NCBI RefSeq assembly: GCF_032854445.1
Contig: NC_088295.1
Location: 22,989,385-23,053,384 of the forward strand
Source of the DNA: Liolophura sinensis
Lineage: Eukaryota; Mollusca; Polyplacophora; Chitonida; Chitonidae
DNA: 64,000 bases
Direction of reading: 5' to 3'
Shown: positions 12,191-24,156 of the stretch, piece after piece
Layout: each line of letters starts with the position of its first letter
Numbering within the stretch: the stretch's first letter is position 1
Notes under the pieces: model-generated
What the model was told of the DNA's origin: nothing
What the model saw: only the letters and a program-made list of their open reading frames with translations
Databases searched by the model: none
Made by a program: the position numbers and the translations under genes

Positions 12191-15100
12191 ATAAAGTAAT
12201 ATACAGCCAAAATTTTACATTATAGATGTAACAGCATTGTTTTTTTTTTTCATACCTAACATGTGCAATCTTGCAATAAGTATGAAACACAAAATATTTA
12301 AATACTTTTATTGTCAGTACCATGCATGTTACAAGCAATTACCACCATAAAATATTGTATATTTATATCAATCGTGACAAACAAACTGATCTAAAGTTTG
12401 CTCCAGTATTAACTTACAGGGAAGTACATCTTTCCTGTTTTGTGTCCTCATAACAGTACACCAGTCCAGATGTGAACAAATGGCGCTCGATATTGAGTAA
12501 GGCTGATTCACCCACTCACTAGCCAACGTGTCAGAAACATGCACCTTACTGAAGTGAATACGGAGGTTGTGCTGTGAAAAGTGCACTGAGTATATACACC
12601 TGTAGTTGTATTGAACCTTTATGACCTGCTTTCTGCATGTGGACAGCAAAGCCTCAGTGACTTTAAAACAATTAATAAGTTGAGGAGCACACATGTATTA
12701 ATTAATGATGGTTCAATTATTCTGGTCATTCCTGGCTTATAGTAGATGTCTGAACTGACATGTCAAAGTCAAGTTTCAGACAACTGTAAAGGCTCCTATA
12801 TGACAATCAAATCAATCATAAAAGATATATCATTAAGTGCAAGTGGCCTATTAGCGAGCTACCAGGATTATTTTTCAGTGAAGCGTCTTAATTCTCACAA
12901 AAAAAAGGTAGTATGGACCGTCAGTGAAGCAGTTATAATATATCCCTACCCCCTCCTCTCCCCAGGTGACAACCTTTACTCTTTATACCTCACAACAGCC
13001 TGTAAAACATGGACCACAGTTCTGTGAATAGAACTACTAAACTCCCCTATATACCCAATACTTATCTCATCCCAGTACAGTTCACTGTTCCATAACAACA
13101 GAAGAAATACTTTATTGCACCTTAAATTGAACATAACACAGAAAAACTGCAAATGAAAACATAAAAACTAAACAATTCTGAGGTCTTTCTATGCACATAA
13201 ATGACGGCACCAAATTGTCGAAGATAAAAGCAGCCATGCCATGTTCAAAGTACGATAGCATGATGAAATATTTACGCTAAAGAATGTGGTTGTTGGTCAC
13301 ATGACATGGCAACAATCAATGGCTACCAGTTCAGAGGAAGTACCAAGATGTGCTATTCTTTTGATTGTAAAAGAATTAAGAATGTGCACAAGTCTGTCTG
13401 CATGAAGTGAAATGGAAACCCTCCAGAAGAAATCAAACATCTGTATGGTCAATGACCTTAATTATAAAAGCCTCACCCAACCTGTACGTTTCCGGTGCAT
13501 CAATCAATTTACTTTCCACAGACAAAAAGAATGTACAGAATATATCATTATGAACCAAACAGTTAAGCCCTAAGTTATCCCATGTAACAGTTTCCATAAA
13601 AAAAGTTCATGATTCCAACCTCTGCTTTTTCTTTTCTTAAGTTCGTCCCATTTACAATGAGGAGAGTGAGTCATTACTGTAATTAGGTTACTCCCAAATA
13701 CGATTTCTATTTCTCCTCAACCTAAGGATTAAGCTACTAATCAATAAAACAGTATTCAAATTAGAGCCGTCCCCATTAAAACTACTGTGTTCTCAGTGCC
13801 TTGGAGAAGTAAAGGTTTCACAGTAATCAGTAAAATCAATATAAGCCTGCTGTATATCCCTTTGCCTGTATAATCAGAGAGTCCAGGTCATCAGCCACAC
13901 ACGAACCAACCTGTGTGGTTCACTGAACGACACAATTTTGAAACAAGAATTACCTATGTGAGATATGATTGGCACTTGAGTCACCTAACCTGTTATTCAT
14001 CTAGATCTGTCCATGTTATGTGTGTCAACAGACTGGTCCCCTGAAAAACAACTGTAATACTTAATGCATGGAGGCAATGAAAGAAAACCAGCAATAAAAC
14101 ACAGGAAGCCCTGAACATAAACTGAACGAAGTTCAGATACCCTAAACTTACTCTAACTTATCACACTTACTGTTTTTCTCACGTCGTGGTGCCTTGTCAC
14201 TGTTAAGGCAGTAAAGCTGTGAGTCGTCAGTTGGTGATTTATGCCAGAATGCAAAAATCATGTAAGACTGAAAACAGGTGCTGTTCCGTCCCAGTGTAGT
14301 GAGTTCCCGTGTAGACCTAGCCTGGTAAGGTGAGCCCAGTGTTCAGGACACAGTCTACAGGTAATCCCTGGTTCTGACATTAAGACTCAATCTAAACTGA
14401 CTACAGTATCAAGTTACCATCAAAACCTCGTACAGCTCTTAAACAGCAGGTTTCCTTGGAAATGGATGACCAGGTAAATAGTCAATCAGCATGCCCGTGC
14501 AGGTATGATGTTAACTAGGCCCAGCACAAAACATGTGCTGCTATAAACAGCCTGCAGATAATAGTTGGAGTTTCAGGTAGCGTAGCCTGAGCGCGGCAGT
14601 AGTTCAGCTGTAGCCTGGATCACTCTACCAGGTAACAGCACCTCAAGCAGTACACAGGTGTATCAATATCATCTTCAGGCTAATTTACACAACAATAAAA
14701 AAAGTGGACTGGCCCAGAGAAAAAGAAGACAGCACTTACAGGATGAGACAGCTCAATGTAAACAGAGGGGTGTTAAATATGAATACGTCGTGACAGTGTA
14801 ATGAAATGCGTATGCTGTCCTACAGATCACGTACATCTTTACACAGAAAAAAGCAATTGCACAAGAGAGAAAAACAGTTTAGTATCCTTGGTACATCACA
14901 AGATTAATGGATATTTTTTTTATAGGGGCAATTATATAATCTATATTTTAGATGGTAAATCAGCTTACAGGTGAAAAAATAGAATTATTTACCAGACGTT
15001 CTATAAAGAAAATACACAATATAAAGGTGTTTTGGCAAGGATGATTGTCCTGGCTTACAATAGCATAATACCAGTACTAATGCATCATATGCTCATTATA

Positions 15101-15244
15101 ACACCATGAAAACAATACTGCCACTATAGTGTCACATTAATGTAGTGTTTGTGGCTGTCATAAACTGAAGTTAATTCGGTACAAATATTACCAGAGACTA
15201 GTCAGCAGCACGTATGTATTCTATTGTATGAACTAGAAACCTTA

Positions 15245-15419
15245 TATTTATTGACTTATTTATTGAATCACTGGATTGATGTTTTACCAATGCTCAGAAA
15301 TATTTCACTTATACAATGGTGGCAAGCATTACAGTGGAAGGAAACCTACAACCATCCCCAGGTTGCTGTCAGACCTTTCCACATACGGCCGGAGAGGGAG
15401 CCAGCAAGTGCTAGACTTT
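15245..15419 (-). repeat. SINE copy, diverged and head-truncated
   Basis: Same family as 5231-5493: TTGATGTTTTACCAATGCTC, ATATTTCACTTATACAATGG and CGGCCGGAGAGGGAGCCAGC are recognisable. The tRNA-like head is lost. Confidence 0.8.
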
Positions 15420-15518
15420 TAAACCTTATACATACATACATTCACATCCTTTGCTAAATGCAGTTAATCATGTAGTTAAATAGGCACACTTTGCTAGTTA
15501 ATCCTTATACATGTACAT

Positions 15519-15532
15519 GTTGTGTGTGTGTG

Positions 15533-15563
<31 letters not shown>
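15519..15563. repeat. (TG)n(TA)n microsatellite
   Basis: A TG run with one C interruption, followed by a TA run; no other function seen. Confidence 0.95.
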
Positions 15564-16953
15564 GTACATCCTTTCCAATTATGTGGATCATAAATACTGC
15601 CCTTGCAGAGAATAATGAACAAGATGCCGAATCCTGCAAAACTACTGATAACCAGCAAGCTAAAGATAATGTGAATTAAGCATGACAAAACAAAATCCAC
15701 CGTTCTAAACTCTGTATTAACATTTACCTGTCTTAATTCATTTGTTACCTTAGTTATTATGTACACATTGCACCACACCCACTTGCACACCGACAAGTAT
15801 AGCAATAAAACATAACAGCAAACTGTATTGCAGCTCAGTCAAGTCCACTTTTTCTAAGTCATACACTGACAACACAATCAAGTAAACAAACTATAAACTT
15901 TTTTCACCCTGCAAAATACTCAATCTTTGCACCTAAAATTAGTGCCTTTCTAAAACAAAATCAAAACAACATTGGTGCACATCAATACCATGCTTATGAA
16001 ACATCCAGGATCTTAATTATGACTGGGCACACATAGTTAGACAAATTATAGCCTGAGGCATTACCAGTGTTAGCTGATGGCAAGCTGCATTATTGTGGTT
16101 ACAGATCATCTGGATTTACTACAATGTTTATTACATGAAAAAAACCTGTAACAGATCAGCTACTGCAAAGATATGAAATAAAATTGAAGAAATGATCACT
16201 TCTTCAACAGACATCCCAGGTTATGGACACTGTCAGTTACATGAAAGTAGAACAAGTAGAAAGCACATTTAAGTAGATTCATTTTTTTTCCTAGCCCTGA
16301 AACCAAAATTAAACTCAAGCACTGGTACCTAGTTTTAAATAAGAAATGATCAGTGTTCATAATATATCTGAAATTGTCTTTTTGAAATTTTAATGTGAGT
16401 CACCTTGCACCAAGTTGGTTGGATGAACTTTTTACACAGCCAAGACGGCCTAACATAATTACAACTCAGTTAGCGTAAAATAAACTTTATGACATTAACA
16501 AGCCTCAGGATTGGCTATGAACGCACCAAATCATTATGAAAATAAAACTAGTTGACACTTTAAAATCATGACAGAAAACAACAGAAAAAGTTGGGGTATT
16601 ACATGTGACAAATGAGGGTCAAATGGTACAAATGTAGTCTGTGCCTCATAACAGCTGTCACAATCTTTTAATAGATTTTGTGAGACATATCTGATTCAGC
16701 ACTATATGGCTGACGCCCATTAAATAAGCAGATAAAAATCAAGAGACAGGGGTATAACATCACATTATCAAACACTAGCTATTTACGAATTGTACACTGG
16801 AACAAAGTACACCGGTACATTAAATTAATTTTAATTTGCATTTTGCTTCATTCGAACAGGCATCTTCCTGTTGCATGTTAAAAAACGGTACTGTTGTTAG
16901 TCAGCACTTATCTCACATCAAGCTTAATGCTGAACACAACACACAGTAAATTT

Positions 16954-17971
16954 GGGAACACAATCATCCTGGACAAACTTTCATGCATGTACATCTAAAT
17001 GTAGGAACACAATCATTCTGGACAAACTTTCATGCATGTACATCTAAATGTAGGAACACAATCATCCTGGACAAGCTTTCATGCATGTTTATCTAAATGT
17101 AGGAACACAATCATCCTGGACAAGCTTTCATGCATGTACATCTAAATGTAGGAACATAATCATTCTGCACAAGCTTCTTATAAATGTACATATAGGAACA
17201 CAATCATCCTGGACAAGCTTTCATGCATGTACATCTAAATGTAGGAACACAATCATCCTGGACAAGCTTTCATGCATGTACATCTAAATGTAGGAACACA
17301 ATCATCCTGGACAAGCTTTCATGCATGTACATCTAAATGTAGGAACACAATCATCCTGGACAAGCTTTCATGCATGTACATCTAAATGTAGGAACACAAT
17401 CATCCTGGACAAGCTTCATGCATGTTCATCTAAATGTAGGAACACCATCATCCTGGACAAGCTTTCATGCATGTACATCTAAATGTAGGAACACAATCAT
17501 CCTGGACAAGCTTTCATGCATGTACATCTAAATGTAGGAACACAATCATCCTGGACAAACTTTCATGCATGTTCATCTAAATGTAGGAACACCATCATCC
17601 TGGACAAGCTTTCATGCATGTACATCTAAATGTAGGAACACAATCATCCTGGACAAGCTTTCATGCATGTACATCTAAATGTAGGAACACAATCATCCTG
17701 GACAAACTTTCATGCATGTTCATCTAAATGTAGGAACACCATCATCCTGGACAAGCTTTCATGCATGTACATCTAAATGTAGGAACACAATCATTCTGGA
17801 CAAACTTTCATGCATGTACATCTAAATGTAGGAACACAATCATCCTAGACAAGCTTTCATGCATGTACATCTAAATGTAGGAACACAATCATCCTAGACA
17901 AGCTTTCTTGCATGTACATCTAAATGTAGGAACACAATCATTCTGGACGAGCTTCTTATAAATGTACATAT
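16954..17971. repeat. 49-bp minisatellite, about 21 copies
   Basis: Tandem units begin GTAGGAACACAATCATCCTG, run through GACAAGCTTTCATGCATG, and end TACATCTAAAT. Two units are shortened variants ending CTTATAAATGTACATA: one near 17163-17190 and one closing the array at 17950-17971. In 17400-17760 substitutions (AAACTTT versus AAGCTTT, GTTCAT versus GTACAT, ACCATC versus ACAATC) recur every three units, a 147-bp higher-order period. The array lies within the long non-coding part of gene A. Confidence 0.95.
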
Positions 17972-20340
17972 AGTTGTTTTGGAAGATAGGTTGAAACACG
18001 CCTTACTCATCACAGCCATTTTGTTTTCACATTTCACAATTCTGTACATCAGCTTTTAATCTGGAACCCTTATGAGGCCATGAGATGTGCCACAACAGAC
18101 AAAGCTGCCTTCTCCATTAATATACACAGATGTATACACATTTGTCCAGTGTTGTCATTTCTTTTGAATCATAAATATACATTTACAACCGCCAATTTTT
18201 AGCAAAACTTACATACAAATGTAAGGACATGCATGGTTTAAGATTACTTCTCTCATACCAGATTAATGGAGGGTTGAAATCTAGAATAGCCTATGGAAGC
18301 CAAAGCACCTCCCCACTAAGGACCTTCTTCATTTTCTAATTACCCAATAATTTTATTTCATTACATTGTTCTTATCTTGAAACTTCGCAGACAAACAAAT
18401 TTTGTCAAGACTTCAAATTTATATTAGTTTCTAATTCCATCTTTAGTGCCTAGTTTCACTTAGAAATCTTAATTTATTTAGATGAATACATTGCTACTGA
18501 AGTTGTCACAAAGCATTAAGACTTATAGCTGACAGCCCCCTCATGGAGAGCACAATGTTCAGTTTATTTGGCATGTCATGCACAGCAGAGTTCTCATATG
18601 TAAATTTCTGACAGAAATTCATTGCAATTCAAATTATGATGAACAAGTGAGCTTACCCTAGATGTTTGCCCGTCAGGCGTACAGCTGATGCAGACAAGTG
18701 AGTGTCAGCGCAGTTGTGCGGTTCAGAAGATATATCAGGTCCTTTCTACTGATAACCCTCCACTTTCCTTGTACAGAGAAGTAAACAAAAACCCCTGGCA
18801 CCCACCCTGTGACAACTCTTGCATCCAAACAAATATCAGTAAATCAATTGCACAGACCATGTCATGTTTTGTTCATTCACACGTCGCCAGGTAAAATGGG
18901 TACACTATTTTCAGTACATGCCTAATTATTACCTACTTCATTAAGAGAAAAAATCTGTGTGACTCAGAGTTCTGATCTGAAGATAGACAAAGTCAGCTAA
19001 ATATACACAGAAAACACCCCAATGAAACACAATAATTACACTTTTTAATACTGTTATAACTGACACATAAACAGGTCCTCTATTTTATGTGGCCAAGGCC
19101 CAGAAGTGATCAGACACAAACAAATATACACTCTCTCTTCCATTCACACATCATTTCATTTTTTCTAACTAACACAAGTAAGCCTGTTTGTTTTTAGGAA
19201 GCCTAATCAAGTGGTTTTTGTTTTTCTTTCGAATATCACTGATGCAAAAGTCCTTTCTCAAATGAACCGCTTGTCCCGGCACAAAACTAGCAACATTAAA
19301 AGAGACTTAATGTCATCCAGCCTTCATGTCACCATGCATGGTGCTTAACACGGCCATTGTTACCACTAACTATATACAGAGATGTGTTCAGGCGCCACTG
19401 GTTCAAAGCCGATAAAATCTTGACGACTTGTATAAAAAAATCAAAAGCAAACAAAACTGTCAAAAAATGAAATTATCTTTTATCAAACAAACATGCAAAG
19501 TTTTGGACACAGCTCAGTGAGCAAAAAAAAACAGCTGTACAATCTACATCTAAATTAAAATGATACTGATGTAACATAATCATAACACATTTATATATTT
19601 TAAAATACCCCCTTTCTATTTTCTGCATAATTTTGTTTGAAACTTTGCATGTTGATGTGGGTGAGATTAACTAAATGTTAATTAAAAGTTCATGATGTTG
19701 TTTTTTCTTGGTAAAATTCCCCAGTCAGTGAAAAAGGTTAATGGTTACTTCACACCACCCATATGTACAGCATAAATGGCAAGGGAGATAAAACTTTATC
19801 TTACCATCTTTACATGACGTAATTAAAGCAGTGGATCATGAACAGGGAAGCGCTACCCACATGACCCATCCATTTTTTAATTTATCTGAAAAATGTTCTA
19901 TGCTACATTTAAAAACACTTCAGACATATGACGACAGTCAGGATTATGGGAGGAGGACAGCCTGACTGTCAGTATATGTGGTTGGGCTGAAACTCAAGTC
20001 AACCCAGAACAGGTGCTTCAAGCACCATAACACATGGCAGCATACAATTAGTGCTGTATACATAGTTTTAAGTGTTTGGTCAACTGTACATTATTTCAAG
20101 CATTAAACTGTTTTATGCAAAAATAAATATTTGCAAAACATTCAAGGTATTTCAAGGGCTATATGATAGACATCCAGCTATTGTACAACCAATACAGCCA
20201 ATTCAAACTAAACAGCTACAACATTAGGTCATTCACAACAGAGACCCATTTTACTAAGCTGTTGTGATATTATGTCATGGCAAAACATCTTCATGGAAAT
20301 TACATCAGGCATAAGTTACTACTGCTTCATAATACTCTGG

Positions 20341-20490
20341 TCCCACTTTCACAACATTTCGTAAATTAGGTTTTCATAACTTTTCTCATCAATGACATTG
20401 CCTTATGGCACTATAACCTAGACAACGACTTTTACGAAAATAAGTTATGAGAAATATGATTTACCAAGTTTGGTGAAAGTGAGTGACTGG
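20341..20490. mobile_element. Small foldback/MITE-like element
   Basis: The left arm ACTTTCACAACATTTCGTAA then TTTTCTCAT, and the right arm TTATGAGAAATATGATTTAC then CTTTCACC read in reverse, form an imperfect inverted repeat of about 45 bp around a 60-bp centre. No ORF. Confidence 0.6.
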
Positions 20491-23400
20491 AATCCTTTTC
20501 CGATGACTCAATGAGTAAAGGTTTATCTGGCCTTCACAACTGATAGATTGTAACATCTGTTTGGATATTACACAGTAATATTACACTCTTCTGAAGTACA
20601 ACAAAAGTAAGCTTTTACACTTCTGAAGAAGTAGACCTGAAAAAAGGGTACTATATAAGTTTGATGACATGCACATAAAGATGAATATGTTTTCATTGTG
20701 GTTACTGTACATGACCACTTTCATCATCTAAACCTGTTACATTTGTTGTCTTTTGATCTAAGGTTAAATAGCAGCTTCGATCAGGCGTCACAAAAATACA
20801 GTTTTTGAATAGCCATCTTTTTATACAAGCGCCAGGTATAACACAATCAGGCCTTAACAAACAGCCTTTTCAAACTGTTCGATCAAAACACTACACAATT
20901 CTAAATTTGGAAAAAGGTTTACACCACTGGCTGACACATAAAAGTGCCAAATACAAATAAATTAAAAACTGCGTGGGGTGTGGTCCACAGCTGCAGTTGT
21001 CAAATCTAATGAGAATGAGCTTAACAGCCAAGACTGTTACTAGATCAATTACACCAAATGGGTTATATGGAACAAAACATGTATCTCTCACAGAAAAACC
21101 AGACTCCATTAGCTTACTATGTACCTACGTAAATATTTGGCTTGAACGTGATCAATGACAGACCTTATACTACAGAGGTTAGAGAGAAAATGGTTGCTCA
21201 TTAAAACACTGTAAACCAAAATAAAGGAAAAAATTTTCTGCGATAAGCTGGAACACTTATTCTCCTTGAAAACTGCCCTGTCAGGGAGCAGATGGATGTA
21301 AAAGCAATACAAGTAAAAGAATTAGCTAATTGTTTATTTACTTCAGTGTGAATGTCTGACATGAAACAAAGGCTCCAACACAAGACAGATCTTAAGATAA
21401 TATACATCTATATATATACACACATACAAATAACTCACCGATCCCTGCTTTCAACCCAAATATTCCAACTGAATCGCAACTGCAAGTTAAAATACTACTC
21501 AGCCAATCAGGAAATTTGATACTTGTTGATGCCTCCACATTGACCATCAAGCAAACAAGTATGGCAGGGAACACTTTCACTGGATACGATTATTCTTGGT
21601 GTGTTGGGTCAATTATACTTCAATGCTCAGACAAGTGACTTAAAGTACTGGCTAACTATGAACAACCGTCAGGCCTTTTACAAAACTGATAAAATTATTG
21701 AATTTCTGCAGGTTTTGCAGGTGTTTCTCCCTAGAAGTCATCCCACTGTAAATATTCTTGAGTACAACATGAAACACTAATACAGTAATAAGTAAACAAA
21801 TACTGCAATCAAATAAAAAACAACATTTTCAATAAAAAAGGCACTATATTTAGGCTTCATTGTGTTGACATGCCCAGATTTTCAAAGTGTAGACATCTGC
21901 ATAATAAGACGATATACATTTCGGCTCTTACAGCTGTTGCACAGGACATCTGAATGATGGATTGACAGGGTAAAAGTTGCGTAATAATCTGTGGGAAAAA
22001 TGAACTGACACTTCCTGTGTACAAACTTTCATTTTGCAACACACCCTCAGTATCTGATGGATGCCATCCTTCCTTCACAGTTTTACCAATGATAGTGCCA
22101 GACATAAATATACACAAAACAAACAACATATTAGAGGAATGGATTGGGGCTACAGACATATGTCAACATGAATCAGTGCAGGTTGTATCAAGACCAGCCT
22201 TATCAATCAACATCAACAAAGATTTGAAAAAAGTCAGTCAGTAGCTAAAAATAGTGTGTGTCTCTTGCCTTACAGACACAGGATCAGGAACTGATAACTT
22301 ACCAAATCAAATTTACCCTACACTGTTTTTTTTATTTTTAAACATAAACGTTTTAAAATTTACAATCTGTTAAAGAGATGTTTTGGCTCAACTGGTCATC
22401 AGACCAGGTAAAAAAATTTTGGGTTAAAGTACTTGTACGCATACCAAACAAATACAGTTTAAAATTTCAGCTTAGCCTAAAACTGTCTAGCTTACAAAGT
22501 AATCAATTAGCAAAGATACTTTATCCTCTTGTTACATGTCAGTGTAGCTGTCAATGAGACAGACTCAATGATTACTGACTGGTACAGCAACCTAATGCCC
22601 TCACAGCCCTCACAAACACCCACATACTCCTCCAACCAAAAACCTCACCAACCTCATATAAGTGAAAAATTCCTCAGAACCATCAGTATCAAATAAACAA
22701 ATGGAATACATACACAACTTCTGCCATCACTGGTCATAATAAAGAATATTATTAGATTTACATATAAAGACTTTTCAATTTATCAAAAAATCAAAAGATG
22801 AAACATGAGAGTGATTATTTTTATTATGACAGCTATATTGTAATGAAAACTGAGCAATGCAGATAATTAACCTAGCACCAGTTGAGATTCCCTTGATTCA
22901 CTAATTTAATAGTGTGGTATATTGTCAAAACAAACTCAGCTTTTCCTGACTTGGAGTTAGCCAAATGAAAGCGTTTATGCAACCGTTAAATTACATAGAG
23001 AAGTCTGTGAAAAGACAGCACAGCTTGTGAATGGCTGCACAGACAAAAGCATCTATCATAACCAGAATGATAACAAAAACCTGTATTCAATTAACACTTA
23101 TAGTAAAGATGCAAACACTAAGAAAATTGCAGAGGATAATCATTTAAATCCCTCATTTTAAGTGTGCCTTAGGCTTAAAATTATTCCGATACAAGGAGTC
23201 ATCAGCTTTCTCAGTTAAAGCACCCGAGGGGTTAAAAACCCTTGGTTACACTGGCCCTCAATTGTCATTTCACACCACACACAATGAAAGCTTGTAAACA
23301 ACATATACTGACAACAACTTATGATATAAGCTTTGAAACCACACATCAATGCAGTTATTTCAGGTTTACAAAATATAGAATACTGTTTGCCTGTTAGTGT

Positions 23401-23506
23401 GACTTTATGTGTGAAACAGACTCACACACAAGGAAAAACCAGTTGCAAAACAAAAACTTTCCAACAAAGCTACATCCATAAAGGGTAAAGTTTGTATAAA
23501 AAATAT

Positions 23507-23714
23507 ATATTATTTATTTACTTGATTTGTGTTTAACACCCTGCGCAATAATTGTTTACATAAATGCCAGATGTCTGGTTTAATTATGGGTTGAAGAAGC
23601 TGGAGAAATCACAAATCACAGAGAAAGCTGGATTCAAACATGTTACCTCATTAGTCAAGGGCTTGATAGTTGCAACGAGTCTATACTTTAACCATCTGAG
23701 CCGGTGATACCCCT
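23507..23714 (-). repeat. Third tRNA-headed SINE
   Basis: The head on the minus strand reads ACCGGCTCAGATGGTTAAAG with a B-box-like GTTTGAATCCAGC. The tail on the left is TATTTATTTACTTGATTTGT. The body differs from the common family. Confidence 0.65.
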
Positions 23715-24102
23715 ATTAAAATAGATTCAACTTACAGTATAAAATGTATCATGTGTGCTTATATAAATTCTAAACCAGCGAATTAAGTGCCATGTTTTTT
23801 TTTAATTTTCAAGCCTTAGTTACGACATTACTTGGCCATAAACTCATACCGGTACCTCCACTAAACACTAATGACAGTTAACTCTGCAATGTGATAATAT
23901 GTAAATGTGCTTATAAATATTAGAATGTTTCATCACAACAAAATAAAGAAGAAGAGAATTGTGTGACACATTTAATGCAATTGGTAGCATCCAGTTCATA
24001 TCTCTAAATACCCTATTAGTATTATTATATTGACACATAAATCACACATTTGATCAGCACAAAGTAAGGCTAAATTTATAACACTAAATTTGGAAACACT
24101 AC

Positions 24103-24156
24103 CTGAAGAAGTATGGCTTCTACATTGTTGAGGTAGACAGACCGACAAACCGCCAT
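24103..24156 (-). CDS. Unrecognised gene A, candidate first coding exon
   Basis: ATG at 24156 in a good initiation context (CACAATGG) opens 18 codons, MAVCRSVYLNNVEAILLQ, ending exactly at a donor CAG/GTAGTG in phase 0. I do not recognise the protein. It lies 4 kb downstream of DRG2 on the same strand and upstream of the exon-like segments between 11.7 kb and the left edge, so I infer it begins the same gene. The linking exons were not found, and this could be a separate gene. Confidence 0.45.

Larger units (their letters stand above)
12191..24102. other. Long non-coding stretch, probably introns of gene A
   Basis: Apart from the SINEs, the 49-bp minisatellite and the foldback element listed separately, I see no exon I can defend. 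Weak splice-bounded open segments exist (for example 12400-12560 and about 12990-13020, minus strand) but their phases do not join to the exon at 11712. Missing exons of gene A should be sought here. Confidence 0.5.

Noticed and set aside
12368-12694. 108-codon minus-strand ORF with a strong donor (CCCT/GTAAGT) and a good internal acceptor
   Set aside because: Two frames are open, neither end phase joins to the next exon at 11712, and no homology is recognised; left as a weak candidate for gene A.
15560-15730. Hydrophobic minus-strand reading (IIFSLLVISSFAGFGILFII) that looks like a membrane segment
   Set aside because: Runs directly into a TG/TA microsatellite and lacks a convincing donor; AT-rich sequence often gives such readings.
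16954-17971. Regular repeat array resembling a CRISPR
   Set aside because: Units are contiguous 49-bp tandem copies with no unique spacers, in a eukaryotic genome with no cas genes.
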